The notes beneath the pieces were generated by a model. It was given only the letters and a program-made list of their open reading frames with translations. It searched no databases and was not told where the DNA came from. Made by a program: the position numbers and the translations under genes. Of a stretch of DNA of 64,000 nucleotides, positions 30,501-41,129 are shown one piece after another (within the stretch, counting starts at the first letter, position 1; each line of letters opens with the position of its first letter). The DNA is taken from assembly GCF_905220565.1 (NCBI RefSeq), contig NC_059405.1, forward strand, positions 16,446,081-16,510,080. The letters run 5' to 3'. The DNA comes from Melitaea cinxia (Eukaryota; Arthropoda; Insecta; Lepidoptera; Nymphalidae).

Positions 30501-32641
30501 TTTCATCATCGCCTCATACGACACCCACGGGTTGAAAGGGGGTGGCTATATTCTAGATTGCCGTAGCCACACAGGTTTTATTTTTACATAAAATAATTTA
30601 TATTTTGGCCTAGCGCAGTCGCCTAGTGCACTCGAATTGAGAAATAAATTTGAAAACTACTTTGCTTGAGTGTCTTTTAACTCGGGTGTCGTCCATTAAT
30701 TACGTGAGGCTCGAAAGTGGGGGGAGAGGGTTCCGAAAAATAATTAAATATCACGAGGGGCTGTATTGAAATATCACGTGTCTTTTTTACTAACACAAAA
30801 AAACAAGCAAAAATACATTTAAGTGGGGGGGGATCTCACCAGGGGGACCGTCACCACTGGTGATGTAGATGTAGGGTTAAAATGTTATTAAAAACATCGC
30901 GTGATTAAAGGACTACCCCCAAGATACAATACAATGTGTTTATGTTCGTGTTCGACAGGTTTTATTTTGTAATTGTTTAAAAATAATCCTGCATTTAGGT
31001 TTATTTTTGTGTAACTTGTAGTCCTCGTTTGAAAATCTTTTGTCGCTTGTTTGGAAGCAATATCTTTAGCAGATGCGCCGTTGTCTTCGACCCGTGTTAT
31101 GGAATGGTACGCACGCATTGTTCTATCTGTGGCGTTTGCAGGTTCGATTACTGCTCGGAATGGTTATTTGTATTTCTACAATTTTTTTTTCGGTTTCGAT
31201 GTCCGTTCTCGAGGATTTCCCCAGCGTGCCTCGGAGAGCACGTGAAGCCGTCGGTTTGGTTCTCGTAGATGCTGTGTGGTTACGGCATCAAAAAATATAG
31301 CCACCCCCTCTTCCCGTGGGTGTCGTAGGAGGCGATTAAGGGATAACACAGGTCCACTACTACTTTGGAACTTAAAAAGCCGCCCTATGGCGGGATAACC
31401 GTCCAACTGCTGGCTTTGAAATACACGGGCCGAAGACGGGCACAGCGTCTTTGGCGCGACAAAGCCAGCCCCGCGGTCACCGACCCGCCCGCCCAGCGTG
31501 GTGACTATGGGCAACACACGAGTCCACGCCACTTCCGGCGCGAGCCCGCCCGCCCAGCCGGTCTGACGCCGAGCCGCCCACAGCGCCGCCCGGCGGCCGG
31601 CCGAGCCCCGCGCGCCGCGCCCCGACGAGCCGCCCGAGCCGCCCGCGCCCTACGCCTACGTGGCCTACCCGCCGCCGCTCTACCCCGTGCCCTTCTACCC
31701 CGCCGACTCCGACCCCGGTGAGTACCGCCCCGCACTACCGCCCGTCCCTAGATTACGTCCAGGTGGTTACATTCTTGTGACGTCACATGTGTTGCAATTT
31801 TACACCTATAAACTATAACATCAGTTTCGACATTTTTTTTTATATCACTAGGTCGGCAAACAAGCCTACGGCTCACCTGATGGTAAGCGATTACCGTAGC
31901 TTATAGACGCCTGCAACACCAGAAGCATCGCAAGCGCGTTGCCGACCCAATCCCCAATCCCCCCAGGAGCTCTGGTCACCTTACTCACCAACAGGAACAC
32001 AATACTGCCTGAAAACAGCCTGTCGGGTCGTTGAAAACCCCAGTCGGGCTGCTCCATATTTTGAGCAGGAAATTCCTGCTGTGCTCAGTTAAACGACATT
32101 ATTTTTTGTTCTCAAATTATTTAAATACTAACATGTGACGTCACATGTTATGCAATTTTACACATATAAACTATAACATCAGTTTCGACATTATTTTTTT
32201 TTTCTCAAATTATTTAAATACTAACATGTGACGTCACATATTTTGCAATTTTACACATAAAAACTATAACATCAGTTTCGACATTATTTTTTCAAATTAT
32301 TTAAATACTAACAACTAAAATATTTGAAATGTGATGTCACAAAGTTTTAAACCCCTCCTCTTAAGGTATGACGTGTTTTATGAACGCCCTCTTCCGACTA
32401 CCGCACGATACAGTTACCCCAAGTTTACTACTTTCATTTTGTACAATATGCAAGTGACGGCAAAATTAATTAACAACTGTTATTAAATGAAATTCTAAAG
32501 TTGTAATCGATACCGTTAATTGCAGCCATGATGGGTATGATGGGCGGTGTGCCCTACGTATGCCAATACGAGGAAGGCGTTGAGTACGCGCCCGTACAAC
32601 ACTACTACTCGCCGCCCTACCCCCATCCCGAGCAGAAGTAA
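21550..32641 (+). CDS. otu: otu 3' exon cassette A (C-terminal half, complete with stop)
   Basis: Exons: 21550-21648, 25887-25980, 26600-26785, 28223-28452, 29075-29175, 30308-30424, 31584-31717, 32526-32641 (TAA 32639-32641). Phases fit throughout; with the six common exons the product is 823 aa, close to fly Otu. Exon 9 ends and exon 10 starts with NGEDLPRN-DVATLRFFFN, then LGVDCLW, the conserved motif of Otu/OTUD4-type proteins (NGEDLP...LR.F.N.GV in fly). Exon 10 continues with PPPALAPPPP repeats, exon 12 is Gly/Asn-rich (GGNGNHDGHQNG...KGGYNN), and exon 13 is Pro/Tyr-rich (YPPPLYPVPFYP). Such low-complexity regions suit RNA binding or condensation (inference). The exon 13 acceptor (CAG 31581-31583) lies about 50 bp after a SINE copy. 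Confidence 0.88.
21708..22002 (+). mobile_element. Non-autonomous Helitron with paralogous empty site
   Basis: Starts TCTATAATATAAAAATGAG and ends CGCCGGGTCAGCTAG with a preceding hairpin (CGAAGTTCG), inserted between A and T. The duplicated intron copy at 41501/41502 reads ATTACA-TTGATGATAAAG without the element and with no target duplication, as expected for rolling-circle insertion. Confidence 0.88.
22084..22360. mobile_element. MITE with roughly 40-bp TIRs
   Basis: Left end GCTTTAGATTAAGAACCATC, right end its exact complement; similarity continues through the GGGACTTTGGGGGG and CCCCCCAAAACCCC stretches. The interior holds four TTTTCACATTTCACA-type short tandem repeats (22250-22310). It splits a LINE 3' tail and has no counterpart in the cassette B intron. 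Confidence 0.75.
22560..23640. repeat. Unclassified interspersed repeat in the duplicated intron
   Basis: Related to 42066-42950 (duplicate, same orientation) and to 38540-39480 in inverse orientation within the spacer. Landmarks: ACGTGCGCGTGCGGCTA, CAGGGACCCGGTAA, CACCTGCCGATCAGCTGAAG, GGCCACGTTATTGCCACGTG. No ORF with recognisable similarity. Confidence 0.6.
24129..24332 (-). other. Small antisense ORF conserved in both intron copies (copy A)
   Basis: A 67-codon minus-strand frame containing ILTINGFHFNLH and RALFCSLKSQL. The other duplicate (43936-44139) differs at four bases: three are synonymous third-position changes and one changes Gly to Asp. The first codon is TTG, and an in-frame stop lies a few codons upstream. 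The ING-F-F...C spacing faintly recalls the first half of a FLYWCH zinc finger, but the rest is absent. Not recognised as a gene. Confidence 0.25.
24640..24925 (-). mobile_element. Interspersed repeat (GGTCGGCAAAC family)
   Basis: Complement of the unit also at 31842-32093: ATATCACTAGGTCGGCAAAC...GCCTGCAACACCAGAAGCAT...GAGCAGGAAATTCCTGCTG. Related pieces occur at 28690-28800, 49375-49530 and about 61000-61090. Class not determined. Confidence 0.6.
24926..25474. other. Intron with inverted relative of 14560-14720
   Basis: 24985-25110 (GTACGCACGTATTAAG, CATTGGCTAGCTAACGTTGC, GTTGACTAGCTAACTTCAGG) is the complement of sequence at about 14560-14720 in the same large intron. The rest is AT-rich. 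Confidence 0.5.
25475..25750 (+). mobile_element. LINE 3'-tail fragment (TTTTGATTTTGA-tailed family)
   Basis: Diverged member of a family with tail landmarks CTTGCCGATTTTTCTCTGC, GAATCGGTGGTAGCTT and AAGCCTACTTGAATAA. Clearer copies lie at 41565-41708 and 43388-43545, another piece at 22362-22455. Confidence 0.5.
25990..26275 (-). mobile_element. tRNA-derived SINE
   Basis: Reverse complement of the 1075-1404 SINE, with B box complement GGGATCGAACC near 26240 and body TGCTCTCCGAGGCACGG. A short remnant of the same tail sits at the matching place in cassette B (45304-45330). Confidence 0.75.
27376..27578. mobile_element. Small TIR element enclosing a tRNA-like cloverleaf
   Basis: Left end 27376-27403 and right end 27551-27578 are inverted (TTTTTGAATATCATATCAA at the left, complement at the right). 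The minus-strand tRNA-like unit begins right at the inner edge of the left repeat. The matching place in cassette B (about 48.6 kb) lacks it, so it arrived after the duplication or was lost from B. Confidence 0.65.
27403..27475 (-). tRNA. tRNA-like cloverleaf (GGT anticodon position), copy 2
   Basis: One-base variant of 15082-15154: the T loop reads GGTTCGAACCC rather than GGTTCGATCCC. The acceptor, D and anticodon arms are unchanged, so structure is preserved between the two copies. It lies within a TIR element. Confidence 0.45.
27960..28095 (-). mobile_element. Jockey-like LINE 3' end
   Basis: Complement of the tail GCCTGGAAGAGATCG...GATAAGGCCG...TGTACAATAAAG. The duplicate cassette carries the corresponding piece at 48605-48680, so the insertion predates the duplication. 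Confidence 0.6.
28490..28960 (-). mobile_element. SINE fragment followed by GGTCGGCAAAC-family repeat
   Basis: 28490-28690 is SINE body (TAATCCACCACGCTGCT, ACAACAACCGGGACCGACG); 28690-28800 is the other family (GCCTGCAACACCAGAAGCAT). The same arrangement in cassette B at 49015-49650 shows both were present before duplication. Confidence 0.65.
29374..29545 (+). repeat. Tandem ATTGG (inverted CCAAT) minisatellite in otu intron, copy A
   Basis: Six diverged units of about 30-35 bp, each with CATTGTAATTGGTTATATTG then AGTGACGTT. The duplicate intron has five units at 50177-50317. Each unit contains an inverted CCAAT box. Confidence 0.8.
29914..30191 (-). mobile_element. RTE-type LINE 3' fragment with TSD
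   Basis: Minus-strand translation reads RWSDEIRRVAGPLWQRTAL, then REKWKELEEAFVSQRHADIH and a stop, the C-terminus of an RTE-like ORF. It is flanked by TCAAGTATTCAT at 29902-29913 and 30192-30203. The cassette B intron has one TCAAGTATTCAT and no insert (about 50965), a clean empty site. Confidence 0.85.
31190..31550 (+). mobile_element. SINE fragment plus RTE-tailed SINE beside otu exon 13
   Basis: 31215-31250 is SINE body (GCCTCGGAGAGCACGTGAAG). 31265-31530 is the CGGGATAACCGTCCAACTG family, losing similarity at about GGCGCGAG (31545). The following GC-rich 35 bases lead to the exon 13 acceptor. Confidence 0.7.
31778..32345 (+). repeat. CRE-containing intron tandem repeat, interrupted by an insertion
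   Basis: Units of about 95 bp, each with TGACGTCA (31778-31785, 32136-32143, 32229-32236; degenerate TGATGTCA at 32332-32339), CAATTTTACACATA and CATCAGTTTCGACATT. A GGTCGGCAAAC-family repeat (31842-32093) sits in the first unit. Confidence 0.75.
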
Positions 32642-34408
32642 ATGTGGGTATACCACCCCGCCACACTTACACGAAGCCATGTACTGGGGACTACCACCAT
32701 ACCACCATACCACCAGGACGGCAACCACGCGTTGCGACCATCAAACGCACCATGATTCAAGAAAGTAGACCACTAAATATGTTGATAGCTACTGTAAATT
32801 CGAATTATGCTGCTTCCGAAGGAACATTACCGTCGTGTGTCTACTTTTATACCATCGTGAGATACTTATTTCAGTGTACCAAAAGTATACTGTCAGGTTG
32901 TATCGGATCTACATTTAGGTCCGACTTATCTAGGTGCTGAGATTTGAGCACTACAATGATACTACAGCCATGTCGAGGAAGTTATACTTCCGTATCGACA
33001 CTATTTGTTGTTTTCATTTCTAAATTTTTCAGTTACAGTATTAAATATCCATCACTTTAGCTTTTTTTTTTAACTGTCGTTCATTGTCCGGATAACTGTA
33101 ATTCATTGTCCGGATAAAAATAAAGTATTTAATTTCTGTTAATTTTTTCCAAATTTAATATATCAAATTTAATAATAAAAGATTGTAATGTTATAACTAA
33201 AATATTTCATTTCAAGTTAATTTATCGTTAATATTTATTTTACAGAGAAAATTATCATTTTAAATGTCTCAAGTGAAAAATTTATGAATGGACAATACAC
33301 ACTTTATCGATTAACAAAACCACAACTTTGTTCATCGACTTTGATTGCACCTCCATCTTAGTGATTATGTCTATTTTGCAAGTATATACCGTGCTACATA
33401 ATAATTAAATTAAAAAAAAAATGAGTACAATTACAGAAAAAAAAAACAAAAAAATGACCAATTTTCTTATATTAAAATGTAGGACGGTTTTTACTTGCAA
33501 ATAGATTTACTTGTGACGTCAAATTTTTGTATCGTGTTATGTTCTTTTATGTTTGTGTAATTTGTCAGGCATTTTGACTTTATATATATCTTAGTCTTCT
33601 AAATTTAACTATAATTATGTAGGTTACGTGATATACAACCCACAAATAAAACGTTATTGTTAGTCACATTCAAAATATTATTTTTCGATAATTGCAGAAT
33701 AGAAAATTCTTGTTTTATGAAGTACGGTAAACATTCATCGTAATCACGATGGAGAAAGTATCTTTCGTCTCGCCATAACTAGTTGTGATCGTGGTCACGA
33801 TATAGAAAAATTCTTGTTTATGGTCACTAGCGGCTAGTTTCAACACTCTATCTCTGAATTACATGCTTACTAGAGATAGAATTTTAATGTAAATTCCATA
33901 CAAATTGTGTCCTAAACTAAACCTAACGCTAGAAAACAAAAGCAGCGATAGATAGATTATTGAAATCGACCGTAAGAGATTACTTTTCCGTACGACCAAT
34001 GTGTCCTGTCGTGATCGTGGTCACAATATAGAAAAATTCTTGTTTATGATTGCTAAGAGATATCTTTTCTGTACGATCACTACGTCCTGTCGTGATCGTG
34101 GTCGCGATCACAGTGACCGCATCTGTTTTACATTATAGTTAAGTGTACGTCGGTGCTGCAAAGTTAAATACGACAGGGTTATCGAAGTATTTTTGTAGAT
34201 TTTCGGAAATTTACACTAGTTTTTAACAGTCATTGCTCATATGGTGAGGTAGTTGGGCGAGATGTAGGCGTGCGTTTAGTTTTGATACTTGCCCGTACTC
34301 TTAGTATTCTGTAGCCCTCGCGACGCTCGAGTTCGAGACTAGTCAATATATTATACTCTTATGTATTAGTTATATTTTATGACACAACTTTCCTACGATT
34401 ATGTTAAT

Positions 34409-34603
34409 CTATACTAATGTTATAAAGCCGATGAGTTTGTTTGTTTGTTTGTTTGTCTGACACACACGCATTAAGCTCAAGAACTACTAGTCGAATTTGA
34501 AAAATTCTTTCAGTGATAGATAGCCCGTTTATCGAGGAAGGCTATAGGCAATTTTTTTTCCAAATTAACCGGGTGAAACCGCGGTGCAGAGCTATATATA
34601 TAG
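34409..34603 (+). mobile_element. Helitron-like non-autonomous element
   Basis: Starts TCTATACTAATGTTATAAAG followed by a GTTTGTTT run, with ACTAGTCGAATTTGAAAAA inside; ends with GGTGAAACCGCGGTGC and CTATATATATAG. This is the common lepidopteran layout, but the 3' end is degenerate. Confidence 0.5.
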
Positions 34604-36569
34604 ATATTTTATTGTTGGTATATATTATGAAGTTAATATTTATTTTTTATTTCTGTTTTATTTGTAAAATAAAAGGTAAAACTTTGGTTTTCCTCGTTTC
34701 GGATAAAATATAGTATTTATTCGTTTTTTTTTGTTTTTTTGTTCATTTATTTGTATTGTTGTCAGTTAAACGTTCGAACACGAGTGTCGTGAGCGTTGCG
34801 AAGTTTAAAATAGAAAAGTTTTCGTTGAATCTCTTTAATTGTAACTATCAAGTCCTATTATGATCTCAGTATTGTAACTACTTAGTATTCGGTGCTGGGG
34901 TAGATGTTTTGTTTTAAGGTGTAACGCTATTTTCATAACTATAACCCGTCGACAACCAGTATTTATAATAATTCGTTGACTGAAGATTTTAGTTGTATGG
35001 AAAGTTCACTGAAACTCAGTTGACTGTGATTGTAACGAAACAGATTTTTTATCTGTTTGACTGAGTTGTCACACTTTAAAAGTTATTGCATTTATTATGT
35101 TAGAAAAGGGATCGGGATTTAGAGGGTTTTCAATTCTTGTATGAATGATTAATTACGGACTGAAGTATTTTCATGTGATACCTTATTTTTTCCTCGCTAT
35201 TTTAAAGATACAAAGGTTAACTCTCGGTGTAGGCGAATGAAGCGCCCGCAGAACAACCGTTTGTAAAGAAATCGTTTTGTGTAGTGACGCTTTGTACATA
35301 AGCTCTTGTAAAAATTTTCAAGTATTTACTATAAATACCGTAAATAAATAAATAAATAATTGTGAAAATTATTTAAATGATATTTTTGGAGGGTATTGTA
35401 CCGTTTTGGCTGTGATTCGGACGTAATTTTTGCAAGTTTTTGGATTTAAGGTTCGGTAGCCATTATGTTAAGACTCGCCACACTTGTAGGTACTCTTTTA
35501 CGCCCAGTTTCACTCTATCTCTGAATTTGCTTACTAGAGATGGAATTTTGACGTAAGTTGTATACAAATTGCGTCTAAAACCTATCTTTAGTGGGCAAAA
35601 CCAGAGAATTGAAAAGTTCCGCTAATTGTAAAACAACATTATTAAACATTTTTGAATACACAGGCGTACCGCGATTATTATTAAACGCCCCGATAGTACG
35701 ATATTACGGCGACGTTGCTGACACACAAACTCGGCGAATCCCGTAGAATCAAATGTGTTTATAATGACCTTGAAAGTTGAAAAACTATAATTGACGCAAA
35801 ATGTCAAATATACGGTCGGAACGACCTCTCTGCAGTTTGTAGTAACTCTATATCTATACCTATAAGGCGGGAGTACCCAAGTGCGTCGGATCTGTGAGAA
35901 CGATCGCAAATTTTATACAGTAGATGTCGAAATTAATAATAGTTTTTTTTTCAATTTACATCGTATATCCTATCATATATAACAATGTCCTTTGAAACGA
36001 GATAGTAATAGTTTTATATTCTCGAATACTGAATTGTAATCCGCCCATTGTTTTTCGGATCCGAGATTTACTTTTTTTATGTAATAAGTATGAATGTGTC
36101 TATGTAACAATATTGTTTGTACATTGTTAGTTGTTAAAAAAAAGTTTGTGTAGTTTTGAGTAAGTATGTGTTATTATTAATTGTAACGTGTAAAGTTATT
36201 CGGTGCAAATGTTATTTTTAAAATCACTAGACACGATGTTAGTAGGAATATTTTTTTTGTAAGTATACCGGAATTTAGATTTTAACATCGAAATATTTTG
36301 TAATAGAATCATTGACAGGTTGTAATGTATTTTCGTTTTCCAAAGTGTTGAAATAGATGATAGAATAGATAATTAATATCGTGCCAATTTAAGATTAAAA
36401 TTATCAGCTGTACCCTCTGTACAGCTGTAGGAAGCCATATCACCGGTATACGATAGTTTTCGAATGTTTATAACTAAAGGTACGATACCTTACATTAATG
36501 GTTGTACAGGGCTCAAAATAGGGTAAAGCCAACCTTGAGATTTAATTTGTTTGTTTCAAAATTTCGTCG

Positions 36570-36575
36570 AATAAA
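36570..36575 (+). terminator. Poly(A) signal AATAAA, cassette A
   Basis: AATAAA followed by GTAATTTCT and a TGTGTGTTTTATTTTAT stretch resembling a GU-rich downstream element. The same block occurs for cassette B at 52247-52252. Confidence 0.55.
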
Positions 36576-36714
36576 GTAATTTCTATAATTATATAATGTG
36601 TGTTTTATTTTATACCTCAAGATACCCAAAGTATTAAAAAAAATAGTAAATGCAAAGCATATAATAAATAGTCATTATCAATATTGTATAAAAATATATA
36701 TAAATAATTGTGTT

Positions 36715-38525
36715 TGCTCGCAAACGAAAAAAAAAAACCGACTTCAATTACATCGACGAGTAATAGAACGTAGGTAGACGAAAAAAATAATCAAGTAAAT
36801 ACGCATTATCAAAGATTACTCAAAAAGTAGTTATCAGATCTCGATAAAATTTACATGTGACCACATGATAAACATCAGCTCTTGATTAAATTAAAAATTA
36901 TCAAAATCGGTACACCCAGTAAAAAGTTATTGCGGATTTTCGAGAGATTCCCTCGATTTCTCTGGGATCCCATCATCAGATTCTGGTTTCCTTATCATGG
37001 TACTAAACTAGGGATATCTTCTTTCCAACAAAAAAAGAATTATCAAAATCGGTACACCCAGTAAAAAGTTATTGCGGATTTTCAAGAGTTTCCCTCGATT
37101 TCTCTGGGATCCCATCATCAGATCCTGGTTTTCTTATCATGGTACTAAACTAGGGATATTTCTTTTCCAACAAAAAAAGAATTATCAAAATCGGTATATC
37201 CAGTAGAAAGTTATGCGGTATAATACAACGTAGGTCGACGAAAAAAGCGTCAAGTAAAAACGCATTATTAGATATAACTCGAAAAGTAGTTGTTAGATCT
37301 CAAATAAATTTAAATGGGACCAATTGGCACACACTACCTTTCGATTAAAAAAAAAATTGTCGAAATCGGTCCATACGGTCAAAAGTTCTGATGTAACATA
37401 ATAATAATAAAAAAAAATACAGTCGAATTGAGAACCTCCTCCTTTTTTGGAAGTCGGTTAAAAAAAACCGACTTCAATTACATCGATAAGTAATGCAAGT
37501 AAATATGCATTATTAAAGATTACTCCGGAAGTTATGATCAGATCTCGATGAAATTTAAATGTCGTGTCATGGGACACCAGGTATGAACGAAGTTCCTTCG
37601 GATAGTATAGAAGAAACACAATTTAAAAAAAGTTGAATTTTATATAGATATATTTATCAGTTCTTGACTTTTTTTTAATTTTGTTGATTGGTTTTTAATT
37701 AAGTACATAAAAGTATTTAGGAAATTTAGTATTTTAGAAAATAACAAATACCGTAAAATCAAATAAATCAAACAAAATAATAATAATAATTCAAACTATT
37801 AAGTTAAATAAAAAAACATGTAAATATTTTTGTCGACAGTATAAAATTACATAAATAATTTAAAAAAAGTTTACTATATTTTAGTTTTACAAACGTCATA
37901 TTAAACAGTCTTGTAACTGATATTACGTCACTTCCGTTATATATTTTTCTTACGGTTTTAGTATCACATTTTTTCCAGTTCGTTCGCCCAGTCAAATGTC
38001 AGTGCCGTAAGGAACTTCGTTCCAAAAAATATCGGCTTTCGATTAAATTAAAAATCATCTGAATCAGTACACCTAGTAAAAAGTTATGCGAATTTTCGAG
38101 GATTTCTCCGGGACCCCATCATTAGATCCTAGTTTCCTTATCATGGTACTACACTTAGGATATCTCTTTTCCAACAAAAAAAGAATCATCAAAATCGGTT
38201 CATAAACGAAGAAGTTATCCCCGAACATATATATATACATATATATACTCAATTTGACAGTACCTATATATTGAGATTTTTACTAAAAGGAACAGAAAAA
38301 GCATAATTACTATTATAAAACAACGGCCTTTATTTAAAATGATTTTCTTACAATCTGAATGTAAAAATATTTCTGTCATCACGACAAAAGTCCATTTCTT
38401 CTGTCCTGACAATAAAATAAACAAAAAGGTTTTACCAAAAAAAAAAAACCAGTAACGAAATATAAAATGAGTGTAGTGAGTACTATTAAATTCAGTAACC
38501 TCTTCCTTTTTGAAGTCGGTTAAAA
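36715..38525 (-). mobile_element. Two AACCGACTTC-ended repeats head to tail, one with a nested TIR element
   Basis: The first runs from AAACCGACTTCAATTACATCG (36737) to GGAAGTCGGTTAAA (about 37460), the second from AAAACCGACTTCAATTACAT to TGAAGTCGGTTAAA (about 38525). Inside the first, a roughly 160-bp segment (ATCAAAATCGGTACACCCAG...CTAGGGATATCT) is repeated in tandem at 36899 and 37039. The second is split by the element at 37564-38023. Confidence 0.7.
37564..38023. mobile_element. Non-autonomous TIR element, copy 2 (nested)
   Basis: Inverse copy of 2532-3008: begins GTGTCATGGGACACCAGG and GAACGAAGTTCCTTCGG, ends GCCGTAAGGAACTTCGTTCC. It sits inside an AACCGACTTC-ended repeat whose body resumes at ATCGGCTTTCGATTAAAT. 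Confidence 0.75.
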
Positions 38526-38539
38526 AGAGAAAATTATAC

Positions 38540-39480
38540 AATTGTTTAGAATATGCTACAAACGATCCGGTAATTACATTGTGCCTCAGTACACTTATGT
38601 GTATTAATAAGACATATTTTAGAACCCACCATACGCTAATTCTACATAATGGATTGCTTATGACAATTTGTCAAACGAAAGAATGAATTGTTCACCAAAA
38701 CAGGTAGTTTTGGACAAAACATTTGTTTGGCATAAACAGGTTACCGGGACCCTGTAGGAGGCCAGGGGAAAACAGCTGATCGCCTTCATAAGGGGTGGCT
38801 TTGTAGCCGCACGCCCACGTGGTTTGTTTAGATTTGTAGTGAGTGGACACACAAAAGAAAAACCAAATCACAGGCAAAACCTCTATAGATTGGAGAGATA
38901 CATGTTTTCATAATTTGTTGTGGACAAAGGTGGGTGTTGTCCTCTATTCTCAACAACAATAGGGTACTTTCGGTAGTGAAAAATAAATTATAAAATTTGA
39001 TAAAAAATTAAATTTATGTAGAAATACACTTAAATATTCTGATTTGGAATCATAAAAGCACATTATTGTTTTAATTATGTTGACATTAAAAGTCGTATAT
39101 TTTAATCTGTATATCACGTTCCTAAAACACGACCAGCCATGGTATGACGTCATACGGGCAAAAACAAAACTCTGTCAGTGCTGTAAACAGCTAGGTACAT
39201 AATTATCTATCAACTTTTACTTCAAGGAGTAATAGTTGTGCTCTTTCGTTAGTATATTTCATTTGTAGCTATTTATTTATTAAAATGCAAAAAGGTTTTG
39301 TAAAAGCAGATAGTACGAATCTGCCAGAAATTCATAATTTGGTGTGGATAAAGGTGGGTGTTGTCCTCTGTACTTAACAACAGTTGGGTCTAGCACGTGG
39401 CAATAACGTGGCCGACTATAATGTGCTTTATGAAACACTCTACCGCTACTTCAGCTGATCGGCAGAGGATGACACATAAT
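38540..39480. repeat. Inverted relative of the duplicated-intron repeat
   Basis: Complement of parts of 22560-23130 and 42066-42720 (AGGAGGCCAGGGGAAAACAG, GCACGTGGCAATAACGTGG, TTCAGCTGATCGGCAG). It lies between the two otu cassettes in the opposite orientation. Confidence 0.6.
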
Positions 39481-39740
39481 TAAATAATAAATAAATAAAT
39501 ATCTACACAATACACACACGGTCGTCTGTTCCTAAAGTAAGCAACTTAATGCTTGTGTTATAGGTAGCAGCCGACTGGTATAGCAACATTTTTTTTGATA
39601 AACATACTTATAAATAATACATATATAAATATATAAATAAATATATAAATAAATATATACATTACACCCAGCCTCTGGGTGGGAATCGAACCCACAACCC
39701 CCGGGGTCACTACAAACTGTAGCTCAAGTTACTCCTTGTT
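39477..39740 (-). mobile_element. tRNA-derived SINE (second family)
   Basis: Complement of the family at 41810-42065 and 50390-50645: TAGCCCGTTGGCGCAG head, GGTTCGATTCCC B box, then CGGCTGTTACC and CACAAGCATTAA before a T/A-rich tail. Confidence 0.65.
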
Positions 39741-40239
39741 TTATCAGCTATCTGCCAGTGAAAGCCCTGACAAGATCGGTCCAGCCGTTTCAGAGATTAG
39801 CCGGAACAAGCAGTCAGACCGACAGACAGACAGACAAAAATTATAAAAAATGTTATTTTGCTATATGTAGCGTGTATAAATGCTGAATTTACTTAAAGCG
39901 GTTATTTTAATATTACAAACAGACACTCCAATTTTATTTATTTGTATAGATGTTGTTCTACGAGTACCTGATGATGCAGCCGTCTTAGGTTGTGTAGTTC
40001 TGTAGCCACAAACATAATCATTGTATATGTTGATGGTGTATTTGCGAATTATCATAAAGTATATCTTTAAACATTAAAACAAAGTGTAGGTAATACCTAT
40101 CTTTACACATGTCGACCTTAGACTCTGCTTTCTGAATCAGCCATTATTGATTGTCTTAATTTTTACTCCTTGCATACCTGGAATATTTGTTTAGAAAAAG
40201 TATTAAAAAATCTTTTAAAAAATGCCGGAATACCCATTT

Positions 40240-41110
40240 TTTTCTGTCTGCTATTGTCTATACCTTCTTCTATTGAGCGACTATTAACAATCGCAGTGCT
40301 AATAATGGTCACGTCCATTTCTTTGTAATTGTTTTTTGGGATTTTACGATTGCTGTAAAGTTTCGGCGTTGGCTACGTTCAGTCGTAGCTGCTGACTCTT
40401 CCGGAGTGGTCGCAGCTTGTTCTTAGCTCACACCAAATCTTGGTCTTGTGTGTACTTCACGTTTCTGTTTTGTTTGGAACTGTCCAGTCGTTGCTGTGCG
40501 CCTAATAGCTGGTGTTATATTATCAACACGCTAGCAGTGTGTAAGTTACTATTCCTTTATTAATAGCTTAAAATTTTAATTGATATATGAACCTTTCTAT
40601 GTAAAAGAACGTTTCAAATTCCTTGGTGATTCCCATGAATTCCCCTTCGTTCTGACGGTAATTTTCTTCTAGATTCCTTCTCACTCCTCTTCCTTTTATG
40701 ATAAATCTTTTACAGTTCAAGCCTCTCGCCTATGGAATACCTTACTCTTAAATATCAGACGTGTACAAACACCTGCAACTTTTAAAAATACTGTTTGGAA
40801 GCATTTTCTTCAAACTCAACAATAAAAATTAATAATAATTTATAATAATGTGTATATGTATACAAACATACGTATGTATGTATGCATGTATGTGGGTATG
40901 TATGTATATGTTTAATTATTTGAATATTTATTATAAATTAGTTGTAGCTTGTAAACCTATATGCTGACGCTAGACCATTTCCTTTGCCCTAAGGTTGCCT
41001 GGAAGAGATCGTTTTTTAGCGATAAGGCCGCCTTTTGTATCAAATGAATATATTGTTAAGAATTTTCATTGCTATGTATTATTTCTGTTTTTGTTGTACA
41101 ATAAAGTGTA
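40240..41110 (+). mobile_element. Internally deleted jockey-like LINE (5' repeat plus ORF2 C-terminus and 3' end)
   Basis: 40240-40470 matches the repeat at 18340-18557. From 40690 the + strand reads FYDKSFTVQASRLWNTL and RRVQTPATFKNTVWKHFL then stop (TAA 40822), a jockey-type ORF2 ending. The 3' UTR follows with GCCTGGAAGAGATCG and TACAATAAAGTG. Joining these two pieces into one element is an inference. Confidence 0.55.
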
Positions 41111-41129
41111 TTATTATTCATCATCATCA

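Larger units (their letters stand above)
32642..36700 (+). other. Cassette A 3' UTR and right flank of the duplication
   Basis: Non-coding. Similarity to the cassette B flank resumes at 32851 (CGTGAGATACTTATTTCAGTG) and at 35450-35600, ending near 36625-36700. AATAAA at 36570-36575 is the most distal shared poly(A) signal. 33730-34130 holds repeated GTGATCGTGGTCACGATATAG palindromes. 34409-34603 is a Helitron-like insert. Confidence 0.6.

Noticed and set aside
31365..31735. Long Ala/Arg ORFs around exon 13
   Set aside because: They run through a SINE and are frame shadows; the otu frame gives a sensible Pro/Tyr-rich exon matching the phase of exon 12.
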